Positions 1 to 7,250 of a DNA stretch of 27,954 bases are shown piece after piece. The notes beneath the pieces were generated by a model, which had not been told where the DNA came from, searched no databases, and saw nothing but the letters and a program-made list of their open reading frames with translations. How positions within the stretch are numbered: position 1 is the stretch's first letter; every line of letters starts with the position of its first letter. Origin of the DNA: Sulfonitrofixus sp039714575 (lineage in GTDB: Bacteria; Campylobacterota; Campylobacteria; Campylobacterales; Sulfurimonadaceae); NCBI GenBank assembly GCA_039714575.1, contig JBDLJE010000022.1, positions 1-27,954 on the forward strand, given 5' to 3'. The translations under genes were made by a program, and so were the position numbers.

Positions 1-12
1 CAACTTGTGAAC

Positions 13-28
13 GAGGAATGCATACCTC
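13..28. repeat. imperfect palindrome at the left edge
   Basis: GAGG and CCTC arms flank a palindromic ATGCAT with an A/A mismatch on each side. It lies just beyond the stop of the nitrate reductase gene, so it could be a weak hairpin at the end of that operon or an operator for a gene outside the window. No T-tract follows. Nothing else is recognisable in bases 1-45. Confidence 0.25.
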
Positions 29-45
29 AGTCTCAGTTATAGTTA

Positions 46-2337
46 TTAAACCCTCTTCTCTTTCACCTCAACCTTACCACTCTTCTCAACAACTTTCTCA
101 TGACTAAGCGCCCCCGCAATGTCCTGCTCTTTGACCTTGATGCCCTGCGGTACTTTCTCAGAGTGCAGCTGGACTGCCGTCTGTTTAAAGTTCGGCTCGC
201 CTGACTTTGGACAGAAAAGCGGCTGGGTAAGTTGATTTATCAATTGCTCGTTGAAGTGGAACGGTACAAAAACCTGACCCGGTGCCATGTTCTGTGTCAC
301 TTTGACAACCACATCTTTCACTTTTCCGCGTGGCGATGAGAGTGTCAGTCTGTCGCCACTTTTGACCTCTAACTGCTCGGCATCCACCGGGTTGATCTCG
401 ACCCATGCTTCAGGCGCAAGGTTGTTGATGATGTCGATAGAGCGCGTTTTGGTTCGGGTGTGCCACTGCTCTACGGTGCGGCCTGTGTTGAGCATAACAG
501 GGAACTCCACACTCAGGTTCTCCTCCATCGGGTACCACTCTAACGGCAGCAGTTTTGCTTTTTTGTCTGCGGTTCTAAAGGCCATCTCTTCGCCGTAAAG
601 ACGCTTGGTTCCCATAGGGTTGGCCTCGTTACACGGCCACTGTATACCGCTCTCTTGCTCAAGCAGTTCATAGGTGATGCCCGAGTAGTCACAGAGCTGT
701 CCGCGGCTTACCTCTTTCCACTCATCAAAAGCGTCACCCGGTTTTGTCCAACCATCAAAAAGGAGTTCATGTACCCCTTGAAAGTGACGGCTGAAATCGA
801 CAACGATGTCGAAGTCTGACTTGGTGTCTGCCATCGGCTCTACCGCTTTGTTGGCACGGTTGACACGACGCTCCGAGTTGGTGTATGTTCCCTCTTTTTC
901 ACCCCATGTCGCCGCAGCGAAGACCACGTCCGCGATCTGTGCCGTGTCACCCATAAAGGCGTCTTGAACAACCAGCATGTCAAGCTTGGCAAGGGTCTTG
1001 CGCAATTTGTCCTGGTCTACAAAACTGACAAGCGGGTTGGTCGCTACGATCCAGAGTGCTTTGATCTCACCGCGGTCGATGGCATCGATGATCTCGGCAT
1101 ATTTGTAACCGCGTTCACGCGGGATGATCTCTTCGGGGACGTTGACGATGCGTGCATAATCTTTAAGTGCGCCCTCATCCCCAAAGTTACGATAGCCCGG
1201 GAGTGAAGAGGTAAAGCCTGTCTCACGCGTTCCCATGGCGTTACACTGACCGGTGATTGAGAACGGCCCTGCACCCGGACGGCCTATCTGACCTGTCAAC
1301 AGGTGCATGTTGATGATGGAGCTGACCGTGTCGGTTCCCATGTAGGACTGGTTAACCCCCATCGTCCATGCGGTCAGTGTCGCTTCACTGCCTGCAACCA
1401 GACGCGCCAGTTCATACAGTGTCTTGACATCAATGCCCGTGATGTTGGAGACCTCTTGCGGCGGATAGTCGTTAAGGTGTCTGCGCAGATCGCCCAGACC
1501 CTTGGTCTTCTCTTTTATGTAGGCCATGTTCTCCCACCCCTGTTCCAGGATGATGTAACTGATGCCGTTCATCAAGGCAAGGTCGGTACTTGGTTTGATA
1601 GGGATGTACATATCGGCCATCTGCGCTGTTTTTGACTTGCGCGGATCGATAACGATGATCTTCGGCTTCTTCTTGTTTTTGGCGATATGCAGTTTTAAGA
1701 TGGGGTGGTTGTCGGCGATGTTGGCACCCACTAAGATAATGGTGTTCGCCTCTTCAAAGTCTTCGTATGAACCGACCGCACCGTCTGAGCCTAAAGACTG
1801 CTTGTAGCCCATCACGGCCGAAGCCATACAGAGGGTGGTGTTACCGTCATAGTTGTTGGTCTGCAGACCGAGTTGGGCGAATTTACCGAGGGTGTAGAAC
1901 TCTTCGGTGAGCAGTTGACCCGTCGAGATGATCCCGATGGCTTTTGAACCGTGCTCTTTGGTAATGCGTTTAAATTCACTACTGACTTTAATAAAGGTCT
2001 CATCCCAAGTCGCTGCTTCAAGCTTACCGCTAGCCCCGCGCAGCATCGGTTCAGGGATACGCTCAGGTGAATTGACAAGTTCATGTTCACTCAGACCTTT
2101 TGGACAGAGGGTTCCCATGTTGACGTCGTGTTTAGGGTTGCCCTTGGTATAGACCGCTTTACCGTCTTTCACCCCGATGTAGAGCCCACAGCCGACACCG
2201 CAATAACCACAGGTCGAGAAGACCCACTTGTCCGGTTTTTTCGCATCACTGATCATCCCAAACTGCGGATCGCGAGAGAGTTTGTACTTGTCGGCCTTGA
2301 TATCAAAACCTAGAAAATCTTTTATTTTACTGATCAC
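46..2337 (-). CDS. nasA: assimilatory-type nitrate reductase, catalytic molybdopterin subunit (NasA/NarB-like)
   Basis: Predicted to reduce nitrate to nitrite in the cytoplasm at a bis-MGD molybdenum centre. The 763-residue length fits the family. An N-terminal 4Fe-4S motif has C43, C46, C50 and C78, followed by the conserved Lys80 of CPKG. C170 in the TLCMAS segment is the likely Mo ligand. The stretch around residues 350-380, with GQCNAMGTRE, is typical of NasA/NarB. There is no twin-arginine signal, so the protein should stay in the cytoplasm, unlike NapA. The GTG start is supported by AGGGG six bases upstream. The gene lies 14 bp downstream of the DmsBC-like gene, in one operon with it. 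No ferredoxin- or NADH-binding partner is seen, so the electron donor is probably the DmsBC-like protein. A formate dehydrogenase-like role is possible but less likely given the nitrate transport genes nearby. The symbol is by similarity. Confidence 0.85.
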   Translation of the reverse strand: MISKIKDFLGFDIKADKYKLSRDPQFGMISDAKKPDKWVFSTCGYCGVGCGLYIGVKDGKAVYTKGNPKHDVNMGTLCPKGLSEHELVNSPERIPEPMLRGASGKLEAATWDETFIKVSSEFKRITKEHGSKAIGIISTGQLLTEEFYTLGKFAQLGLQTNNYDGNTTLCMASAVMGYKQSLGSDGAVGSYEDFEEANTIILVGANIADNHPILKLHIAKNKKKPKIIVIDPRKSKTAQMADMYIPIKPSTDLALMNGISYIILEQGWENMAYIKEKTKGLGDLRRHLNDYPPQEVSNITGIDVKTLYELARLVAGSEATLTAWTMGVNQSYMGTDTVSSIINMHLLTGQIGRPGAGPFSITGQCNAMGTRETGFTSSLPGYRNFGDEGALKDYARIVNVPEEIIPRERGYKYAEIIDAIDRGEIKALWIVATNPLVSFVDQDKLRKTLAKLDMLVVQDAFMGDTAQIADVVFAAATWGEKEGTYTNSERRVNRANKAVEPMADTKSDFDIVVDFSRHFQGVHELLFDGWTKPGDAFDEWKEVSRGQLCDYSGITYELLEQESGIQWPCNEANPMGTKRLYGEEMAFRTADKKAKLLPLEWYPMEENLSVEFPVMLNTGRTVEQWHTRTKTRSIDIINNLAPEAWVEINPVDAEQLEVKSGDRLTLSSPRGKVKDVVVKVTQNMAPGQVFVPFHFNEQLINQLTQPLFCPKSGEPNFKQTAVQLHSEKVPQGIKVKEQDIAGALSHEKVVEKSGKVEVKEKRV

Positions 2338-2351
2338 TGTAAACCCCTAAC

Positions 2352-3923
2352 CTAACGCTGATTGCCGACGAAGAAGCCGCCGGCCATACTTAATGGAACT
2401 GATGTCACATAGAACAAGAAACGGTCAAAGAGCTCACTGGCCACCATCAACATAAATGCCAGTGAGAGCACCGCTACGGCCACACCGTTAAGACCTGCAC
2501 CGACAAAGACCGTCACCATCAGAGGCAGAAGAATAGCACCGAAGACAAAGGTACCAATACGGATCTTCGAGTGCATCGCGAAGAGCTCGTCATAGATACG
2601 TTTTGTCTTTGTCAACTCACGCTCATACATCTGCGGCATCTTGAGTGCACGGCGGTCTTCAAAGGTAAAGAAGCCCTGAGCGACTGCCAGTGCCATACCC
2701 GCACTGATAAGCGGGATAACCGCACTCTCTTGACCCAAGAGCAAGGCACCGAATGCAAGCAGGTAGAGACCCGTATAGGCCGTTCCGAAAAACTTCAAGA
2801 GTGTTGTCAAACGGTTCCATGACGGACGGGCTTCGATCTGGTAGATCATCCCCTGTGCGTAGATACCGAAGAGACCTACGACCAAGGTGAGCGCTTCAAA
2901 GATTAGACGTAATACCGGGTTGACATCGAAGAAGTAAAGTCCGGCATTCACCGTCATCATTCCCGTAAAGGCACCCAAGGCAAGCGCTTCACGAGAGAGC
3001 CATGAGGTCTTGATATTCTTCATCGCTGTCATCGCCAGGAAAGGACGACCAAGGTGGAGCGCCGAAAGCGGCAGACCCAGCGCCGCAGGAACAACGACTA
3101 AAACTGCCAATATCCATGATGGACTTTCAAGTCCGAACAGAGCAAAAAACTCTCCCATAAAGAGACCGAAAAAAGCGCCCAGTGACATCTGTGTCAGAAC
3201 CGTCATAAAGACAAGCGGCATCTCTGAGTGGAACGGTTTTAGGTGATGTTCGTCCGCTTTTCTCACCGCCTCTTCATCGTAATCTTCAGGCAAGGTATAG
3301 CGTGTTGTGGCGTTGGTGACACGGGCATTCACTAAGTGCGGCATATTCCCCTGTTCATCTATATCTTTTTGCAGCCATTCATCGACTTTGACCGTCTCGA
3401 TCATAATAGCACCGGCAGGACAGGCTTGCACACAGGCCGGAGTCTCACCGACGTCAAGACGTTCATGACACATATGACACTTGGTGACGATCTTGCGCTC
3501 TTCGTGGTAGGTCGGTACACCGTACGGGCAGTTCCATGTACAGTACTGACAGCCTATACAGGTGTCATCATCATGAACAACGATACCTGTCTCGTCTATC
3601 TTTATATAAGACTCGGTCGGACAGCCTATGAGACAGGCCGGGTCCACACAGTGGTTACAGCTCATGGAGTTAAAGAGCATCAGTGTGTCGGGGAAACTCC
3701 CTGTCTCCATCTCACCCACACGACGCCACTTGACATCAGCCGGGTTGTTGTTCTGCTCATTACAGGCCACCTCACAGCAGCGGCAGCCGACACAGGCCGC
3801 GGCATCAAAGTGAAAACGGTACTGCTCTCCTTCTTCCAAGTCAGGAACATCAATGGAGTAGTTTCCACACTGCATCCCGGTGTCAGCTTTGTGGTCTATA
3901 AAACTCTCTAATGGTGTCTGCAT
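2352..3923 (-). CDS. DmsB-DmsC-like fusion: 4Fe-4S ferredoxin subunit joined to quinol-type membrane anchor
   Basis: Residues 1-200 form an electron-transfer subunit with sixteen cysteines in four groups: C44/47/50/54, C89/92/97/101, C122/125/128/132 and C149/152/164/168. This is the pattern for four 4Fe-4S clusters, as in DmsB and NrfC. From about residue 235 to the end there are around eight hydrophobic helices that resemble DmsC, the quinol-oxidising anchor of DMSO reductase. In E. coli these are two separate proteins; here they are one 523-residue chain. No export signal is visible, so the ferredoxin domain should face the cytoplasm. It is the first gene of the operon, and the nitrate reductase follows 14 bp later. 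The likely job is passing electrons from menaquinol to that reductase. The ATG start has GGGGAG nine to ten bases upstream. Confidence 0.85.
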   Translation of the reverse strand: MQTPLESFIDHKADTGMQCGNYSIDVPDLEEGEQYRFHFDAAACVGCRCCEVACNEQNNNPADVKWRRVGEMETGSFPDTLMLFNSMSCNHCVDPACLIGCPTESYIKIDETGIVVHDDDTCIGCQYCTWNCPYGVPTYHEERKIVTKCHMCHERLDVGETPACVQACPAGAIMIETVKVDEWLQKDIDEQGNMPHLVNARVTNATTRYTLPEDYDEEAVRKADEHHLKPFHSEMPLVFMTVLTQMSLGAFFGLFMGEFFALFGLESPSWILAVLVVVPAALGLPLSALHLGRPFLAMTAMKNIKTSWLSREALALGAFTGMMTVNAGLYFFDVNPVLRLIFEALTLVVGLFGIYAQGMIYQIEARPSWNRLTTLLKFFGTAYTGLYLLAFGALLLGQESAVIPLISAGMALAVAQGFFTFEDRRALKMPQMYERELTKTKRIYDELFAMHSKIRIGTFVFGAILLPLMVTVFVGAGLNGVAVAVLSLAFMLMVASELFDRFLFYVTSVPLSMAGGFFVGNQR

Positions 3924-3952
3924 CGTCTATCTCTCCCCTATGTAGATGATAG

Positions 3953-3958
3953 ATTATA
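3953..3958 (-). promoter_or_regulatory. -10 hexamer of the nitrate reductase operon promoter
   Basis: A perfect TATAAT on the minus strand lies 30 bp upstream of the DmsBC-like start. No good TTGACA lies about 17 bp further upstream, which fits a promoter that needs an activator. The hexamer centre is 42.5 bp from the centre of the palindrome at 3990-4006. Confidence 0.6.
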
Positions 3959-3989
3959 TAAAGATTTTGTTCTTCTTGCCGGCATTCTA

Positions 3990-4006
3990 TGGTTAATATT
4001 TAACCA
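3990..4006. promoter_or_regulatory. 17-bp palindromic operator, site 1 (nasA operon)
   Basis: TGGTTAA-TAT-TTAACCA has perfect 7-bp arms around a 3-bp centre. Its centre is 75 bp from the start codon of the DmsBC-like gene. The same design recurs at 9994-10010 (narK) and, weakly, at 11532-11548 (nrtA), with matching distances to start and -10. The binding protein is unknown. It is not a standard FNR box, whose TTGAT and ATCAA arms are four bases apart. Confidence 0.6.
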
Positions 4007-4026
4007 CTGTCTGCATTATGATGTGC

Positions 4027-4281
4027 TTATTTTACATCCACCACCGGTAAATAGTAGGCTACTGCTATTAATGAGAGCACCGCTATCAACCAGAGCGCTG
4101 GGATGACCCGGTATCTCAGCCGTACATCTTTCAGGCCCATAAAGTAATCAATGACCAACTGACCTTTTATATAAGTGCTTACCAGCAGAACAGAGACAAG
4201 CATGGAGCTGACCAACTCCAGCCAGCCAAGCAGAAAAGCGAACAGTGTCAAAGAGAGCATGATCAACCATATTATCATCAT
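4027..4281 (-). CDS. norF: small membrane protein, NorF-like (cytochrome oxidase subunit IV-like)
   Basis: An 84-residue protein with three hydrophobic helices and little else, matching the size and make-up of NorF and the bacterial subunit IV proteins of cytochrome oxidase. NorF has no known catalytic role and is thought to support nitric oxide reductase assembly or stability. It follows norE by 7 bp and is the last gene of the nsrR-norE-norF operon. The call relies on this position as much as on sequence, because small hydrophobic proteins carry few diagnostic residues. Confidence 0.7.
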   Translation of the reverse strand: MMIIWLIMLSLTLFAFLLGWLELVSSMLVSVLLVSTYIKGQLVIDYFMGLKDVRLRYRVIPALWLIAVLSLIAVAYYLPVVDVK

Positions 4282-4288
4282 GAAGACA

Positions 4289-4879
4289 TCACCTTATTAT
4301 ATACACTAACGGAAACAGCACGATCCAGAGCAGGTCGACCAGATGCCAGTAAGAGGCACCTGTCTCCATCCCTCTGTGGTCTTGACTTGTATAGCCGCCG
4401 GCTCTCGCTTTTTGGTAGACGGCGAACAAGATAATGAGACCGAGAAGCACATGCAGAAAATGAAAGGCCGTTAACATGATGTAAAACATAAAAAAGGTGT
4501 TGGTGCTCAGGTTGATCCCCTCAGCAGATCTGTCGGCGAACTCCATGATCTTGACAAGCATAAAGACAGAGCCCATCCCCATAGCTGCCAAGAGCCATCT
4601 GGAACTCACTGCCGAGGCTTTTTTATGGTCAACGTCTTTTATGGCCTGAACCGCTTTGACAACAAACCAGCTGCTTGTGATCAGGATAAGCGTGTTTATA
4701 AACCCGGCTCTCTGGTCCAGCAGCAGTTGGGACTGGTTAAACATCTCGACATTTTCTCTACGGGCAAAAGCATACCCCACAAATAGCGCGGCAAAGGTGA
4801 CGAACTCTACGTATATGATGATCCAGATGGCAAAGTCACCCGGCGGCAGCTCTTGTTTTACCTGCAGTTCTTGTGTCAT
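4289..4879 (-). CDS. norE: NorE, cytochrome c oxidase subunit III-like protein
   Basis: 196 residues with about five membrane helices and subunit III-like segments, including GDFAIWIIIYVEF near the start, FHFLHVLLGL near residue 143, and SYWHLVDLLWIVLFPLVYI at the C-terminus. NorE proteins accompany nitric oxide reductase (NorCB) and help its activity or assembly; they bind no known catalytic metal. It overlaps the upstream nsrR-like gene by 4 bp (ATGA), implying coupled translation. norC and norB are on the opposite strand just across the regulator. Confidence 0.85.
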   Translation of the reverse strand: MTQELQVKQELPPGDFAIWIIIYVEFVTFAALFVGYAFARRENVEMFNQSQLLLDQRAGFINTLILITSSWFVVKAVQAIKDVDHKKASAVSSRWLLAAMGMGSVFMLVKIMEFADRSAEGINLSTNTFFMFYIMLTAFHFLHVLLGLIILFAVYQKARAGGYTSQDHRGMETGASYWHLVDLLWIVLFPLVYIIR

Positions 4880-5289
4880 AACTTGAACTCTTTGCCGTCA
4901 AGTTTCTCGAGTGTCGTCTCTTCAAACATCTTTCGCATGAGAGCCTTCGGTTCTACCCACTGATTGTGCAGAGAGCATTTGTGTTCACCGTCGCATGTAC
5001 CCACACCCAGTATGCACTGATCATCATCTAAAAATTCATTAAATTGGTTCAAAATATTCATCACGGTAATGGATGAGGCAGGTTTTGAGAGCTTATAGCC
5101 ACCCTCTCTTCCCCGCATGGAGATCACAAAGTCCGCTTTCACCAACTCTGTCATTATCTTGGTCAGGAACTTATAGGGAATAGCCAATATCTCTGATAAC
5201 TCTTTGGCATTCAATGATCTGCTATCATCTGTATTTGCCATATAACTTAATATGCGAATGGCATATTGCGATGTGTTGTTTAGCTGCAT
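4876..5289 (-). CDS. nsrR: Rrf2-family transcription regulator, NsrR-like (NO-sensing)
   Basis: About 137 residues with an N-terminal winged helix (TSQYAIRILSYMA; LAIPYKFLTKIMTELVKADFV; RGREGGYKL) typical of the Rrf2 family. Near residues 92-105 three cysteines are spaced C-x6-C-x5-C, within the family region that binds an Fe-S cluster in NsrR and IscR. Known NsrR proteins sense NO through this cluster and repress nor and related genes. Divergent position to norC and overlap with norE support an NO role. Two in-frame ATGs exist; the one at 5289 is chosen because AGAGG is six bases upstream, whereas the one at 5295 directly abuts it. IscR is a less likely alternative given the location. Confidence 0.8.
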   Translation of the reverse strand: MQLNNTSQYAIRILSYMANTDDSRSLNAKELSEILAIPYKFLTKIMTELVKADFVISMRGREGGYKLSKPASSITVMNILNQFNEFLDDDQCILGVGTCDGEHKCSLHNQWVEPKALMRKMFEETTLEKLDGKEFKL

Positions 5290-5295
5290 ATTCAT

Positions 5296-5402
5296 CCTCT
5301 TTAATCTCTGAATTGTATAGGAAGCAAATTTAAATACGACTAAAAGGTAGAATTAAAATGCTTTTTGGTACGATTTAACACTACTTAGGAGTAGAATTTA
5401 AA
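5296..5402. promoter_or_regulatory. divergent nsrR/norC control region
   Basis: This gap must hold both promoters. AAAATGCTTTTT at 5355-5366 resembles one half of a known NsrR site. CTACT (5381-5385) and AGTAG (5390-5394) form a short inverted repeat over the AGGAG of norC. GGTAGAATT(5347 on) and AGTAGAATT (5390 on) are near-direct repeats, each followed by A-rich sequence and ATG. These are candidates only; no full consensus palindrome is present. Confidence 0.4.
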
Positions 5403-5414
5403 ATGGGAGTTACT

Positions 5415-5861
5415 ATGACTGAACGTATTACTAAATCTATGGCCAGAAATATCTACTTAGGTGGAGGCCTTTTTGCCATATTAGTGTTTGCCGGTCTTAC
5501 GGTGGACACTGTTGGTCAGATTGATAAACGATCAAATGCTCAAAACATAACACCATCTGTTGCACATGGAAAACATCTATGGGAAGTTAACAACTGTGTC
5601 GGATGCCATACAATTATGGGTGAAGGTGCCTACTACGCACCGGAACTAGCAAATGTTTTTGATCGTCGAGGCGGCGGAGACGAAGAGAGCTTTAAAGCGT
5701 ACATGCAAGGCTGGATGGCTGCTCAACCTTCATCAGAGCCAGGCAGAAGAAAGATGCCGCAATTCAACCTGACCGATAAAGAGGTAGAAGATATTTCTAA
5801 CTTTTTAATCTGGACATCTAAGATAGATGATAACGAATGGCCACCCAACATAGAAGGATAG
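5415..5861 (+). CDS. norC: nitric oxide reductase subunit C (membrane cytochrome c)
   Basis: A 148-residue protein with one N-terminal membrane helix and a periplasmic cytochrome c domain. The heme c motif CVGCH is at about residues 61-65, and a methionine in RRKMPQF is the likely axial ligand. NorC receives electrons and passes them to NorB, which reduces NO to N2O. The start at 5415 is preferred over an ATG at 5403: GGAG lies five bases upstream, and MTERITKSMARNIY aligns with the beginning of known NorC proteins. norB follows after 9 bp. Confidence 0.93.
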   Translation: MTERITKSMARNIYLGGGLFAILVFAGLTVDTVGQIDKRSNAQNITPSVAHGKHLWEVNNCVGCHTIMGEGAYYAPELANVFDRRGGGDEESFKAYMQGWMAAQPSSEPGRRKMPQFNLTDKEVEDISNFLIWTSKIDDNEWPPNIEG

Positions 5862-5870
5862 GAGAGGTTT

Positions 5871-7241
5871 ATGAAATATAGTTCACAAATGGTCGCAAAG
5901 CCATATTTTATTTTTGCACTGGTACTCCTTGCTGGAGAGATGCTTTTTGGCCTGATTTTAGGCGCTCAATATATTGCGGGTGATTTTTTATTCCCGGAGA
6001 TACCTTTTAATGTTGCGCGTATGGTTCACACTAACTTACTTATCGTTCTGATCCTTTTTGGTTTTATGGGTGCTACTTTTTACCTGGTCCCAGAAGAGAG
6101 TGAGAGAGAGTTATGGAGCCCACTGCTTGCGAAAGTCACATTTTGGATCTTTGCTGCAGCCGGTGTTGCAACAATTTTAGGTTACCTGCTTGTTCCTTAT
6201 GCAGCGTTGGCAGAGCTTACGATGAATAACCTGTTTCCGACGATGGGTAGAGAGTTCTTAGAGCAGCCTACGATCACCAAGATCGGTATTGTTATTGTTG
6301 TTTTGGCATTTATACTAAATGTCGGCATGACAGTTTTACAAGGTCGCAAGACAGTAATCACCGTTGTTTTACTGACAGGCCTTGTAGGTCTCGCAGTATT
6401 CTTTTTATTCGCATTTTACGTACCTGACAACTTGGTTTTAGACAAGTTCTTCTGGTGGTATGTGGTTCACTTATGGGTTGAAGGTGTTTGGGAGTTGATC
6501 CTTGGTGCTATCCTTGCATTTGTTCTTATTAAGGTGACCGGTGTTGACCGCGAACATATCGACAAATGGTTATACCTGATCATCGCAATGACGCTTATCT
6601 CCGGAATTGTCGGAACAGGCCACCACTTCTTCTACATCGGTACACCTGGTTACTGGTTATGGATAGGTTCTATCGCATCTGCTATTGAACCACTGCCTTT
6701 CTTTTTAATGGTTCTTTATGCCTTTCAAATGGAAAAACAGAGACGTATTGATCATGACAACAAGATTGCGCTTACTTGGGCTAAAGGTACAGCGGTGATG
6801 GCATTTTTAGGTGCCGGTGTCTGGGGGTTCCTCCACACACTTGCTCCGGTTAACTACTATACTCACGGTACGCAGTTAACAGCAGCACACGGTCACTTGG
6901 CATTTTTCGGTGCCTATATTATGATCTTGTTTGCGATCATCTCTTATGCTATGCCGATCATGCGCGGCCGTCCGCATGGAAACGGTGCTAAAGCACAGGC
7001 AGTTGAGCGTAAATCATTCTGGATGATGGTTATCGGTATGCTGGGGCTTACGGCAGCCCTTACGGTAGCCGGTGCTTTTCAGATTGTCCTTCAGAGAATG
7101 GGTGGACTTGAATCGCTAGGCTTTATGGAAGCTCAGGCTGAGATAGTGCCTGTATATATGGTACGTTTAGCGTTTGGTCTGATGACGGTCAGTGGACTTT
7201 TCCTCTATTTCTACAGCTTCTTCGTAAAAGAAGATGCTTAA
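5871..7241 (+). CDS. norB: nitric oxide reductase subunit B (heme-copper family)
   Basis: The catalytic, membrane-embedded subunit of cNor, which reduces two NO to N2O. At 456 residues with about twelve helices it has the usual short cNorB form, without the N-terminal extension of quinol-dependent qNor. Expected metal ligands are present: H53 and H342 in heme b positions, H340 near heme b3, and H200, H251, H252 for FeB. The family glutamates E204 and E273 (in EPLPFF) are also present. It sits between norC and norD in a tight operon (9 bp each side). Confidence 0.95.
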   Translation: MKYSSQMVAKPYFIFALVLLAGEMLFGLILGAQYIAGDFLFPEIPFNVARMVHTNLLIVLILFGFMGATFYLVPEESERELWSPLLAKVTFWIFAAAGVATILGYLLVPYAALAELTMNNLFPTMGREFLEQPTITKIGIVIVVLAFILNVGMTVLQGRKTVITVVLLTGLVGLAVFFLFAFYVPDNLVLDKFFWWYVVHLWVEGVWELILGAILAFVLIKVTGVDREHIDKWLYLIIAMTLISGIVGTGHHFFYIGTPGYWLWIGSIASAIEPLPFFLMVLYAFQMEKQRRIDHDNKIALTWAKGTAVMAFLGAGVWGFLHTLAPVNYYTHGTQLTAAHGHLAFFGAYIMILFAIISYAMPIMRGRPHGNGAKAQAVERKSFWMMVIGMLGLTAALTVAGAFQIVLQRMGGLESLGFMEAQAEIVPVYMVRLAFGLMTVSGLFLYFYSFFVKEDA

Positions 7242-7250
7242 AAGTGATAG

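Noticed and set aside
3336..3911. Plus-strand ORF of 191 codons opposite the DmsBC-like gene
   Set aside because: The minus-strand gene has sixteen placed cysteines; the plus frame has no family features.
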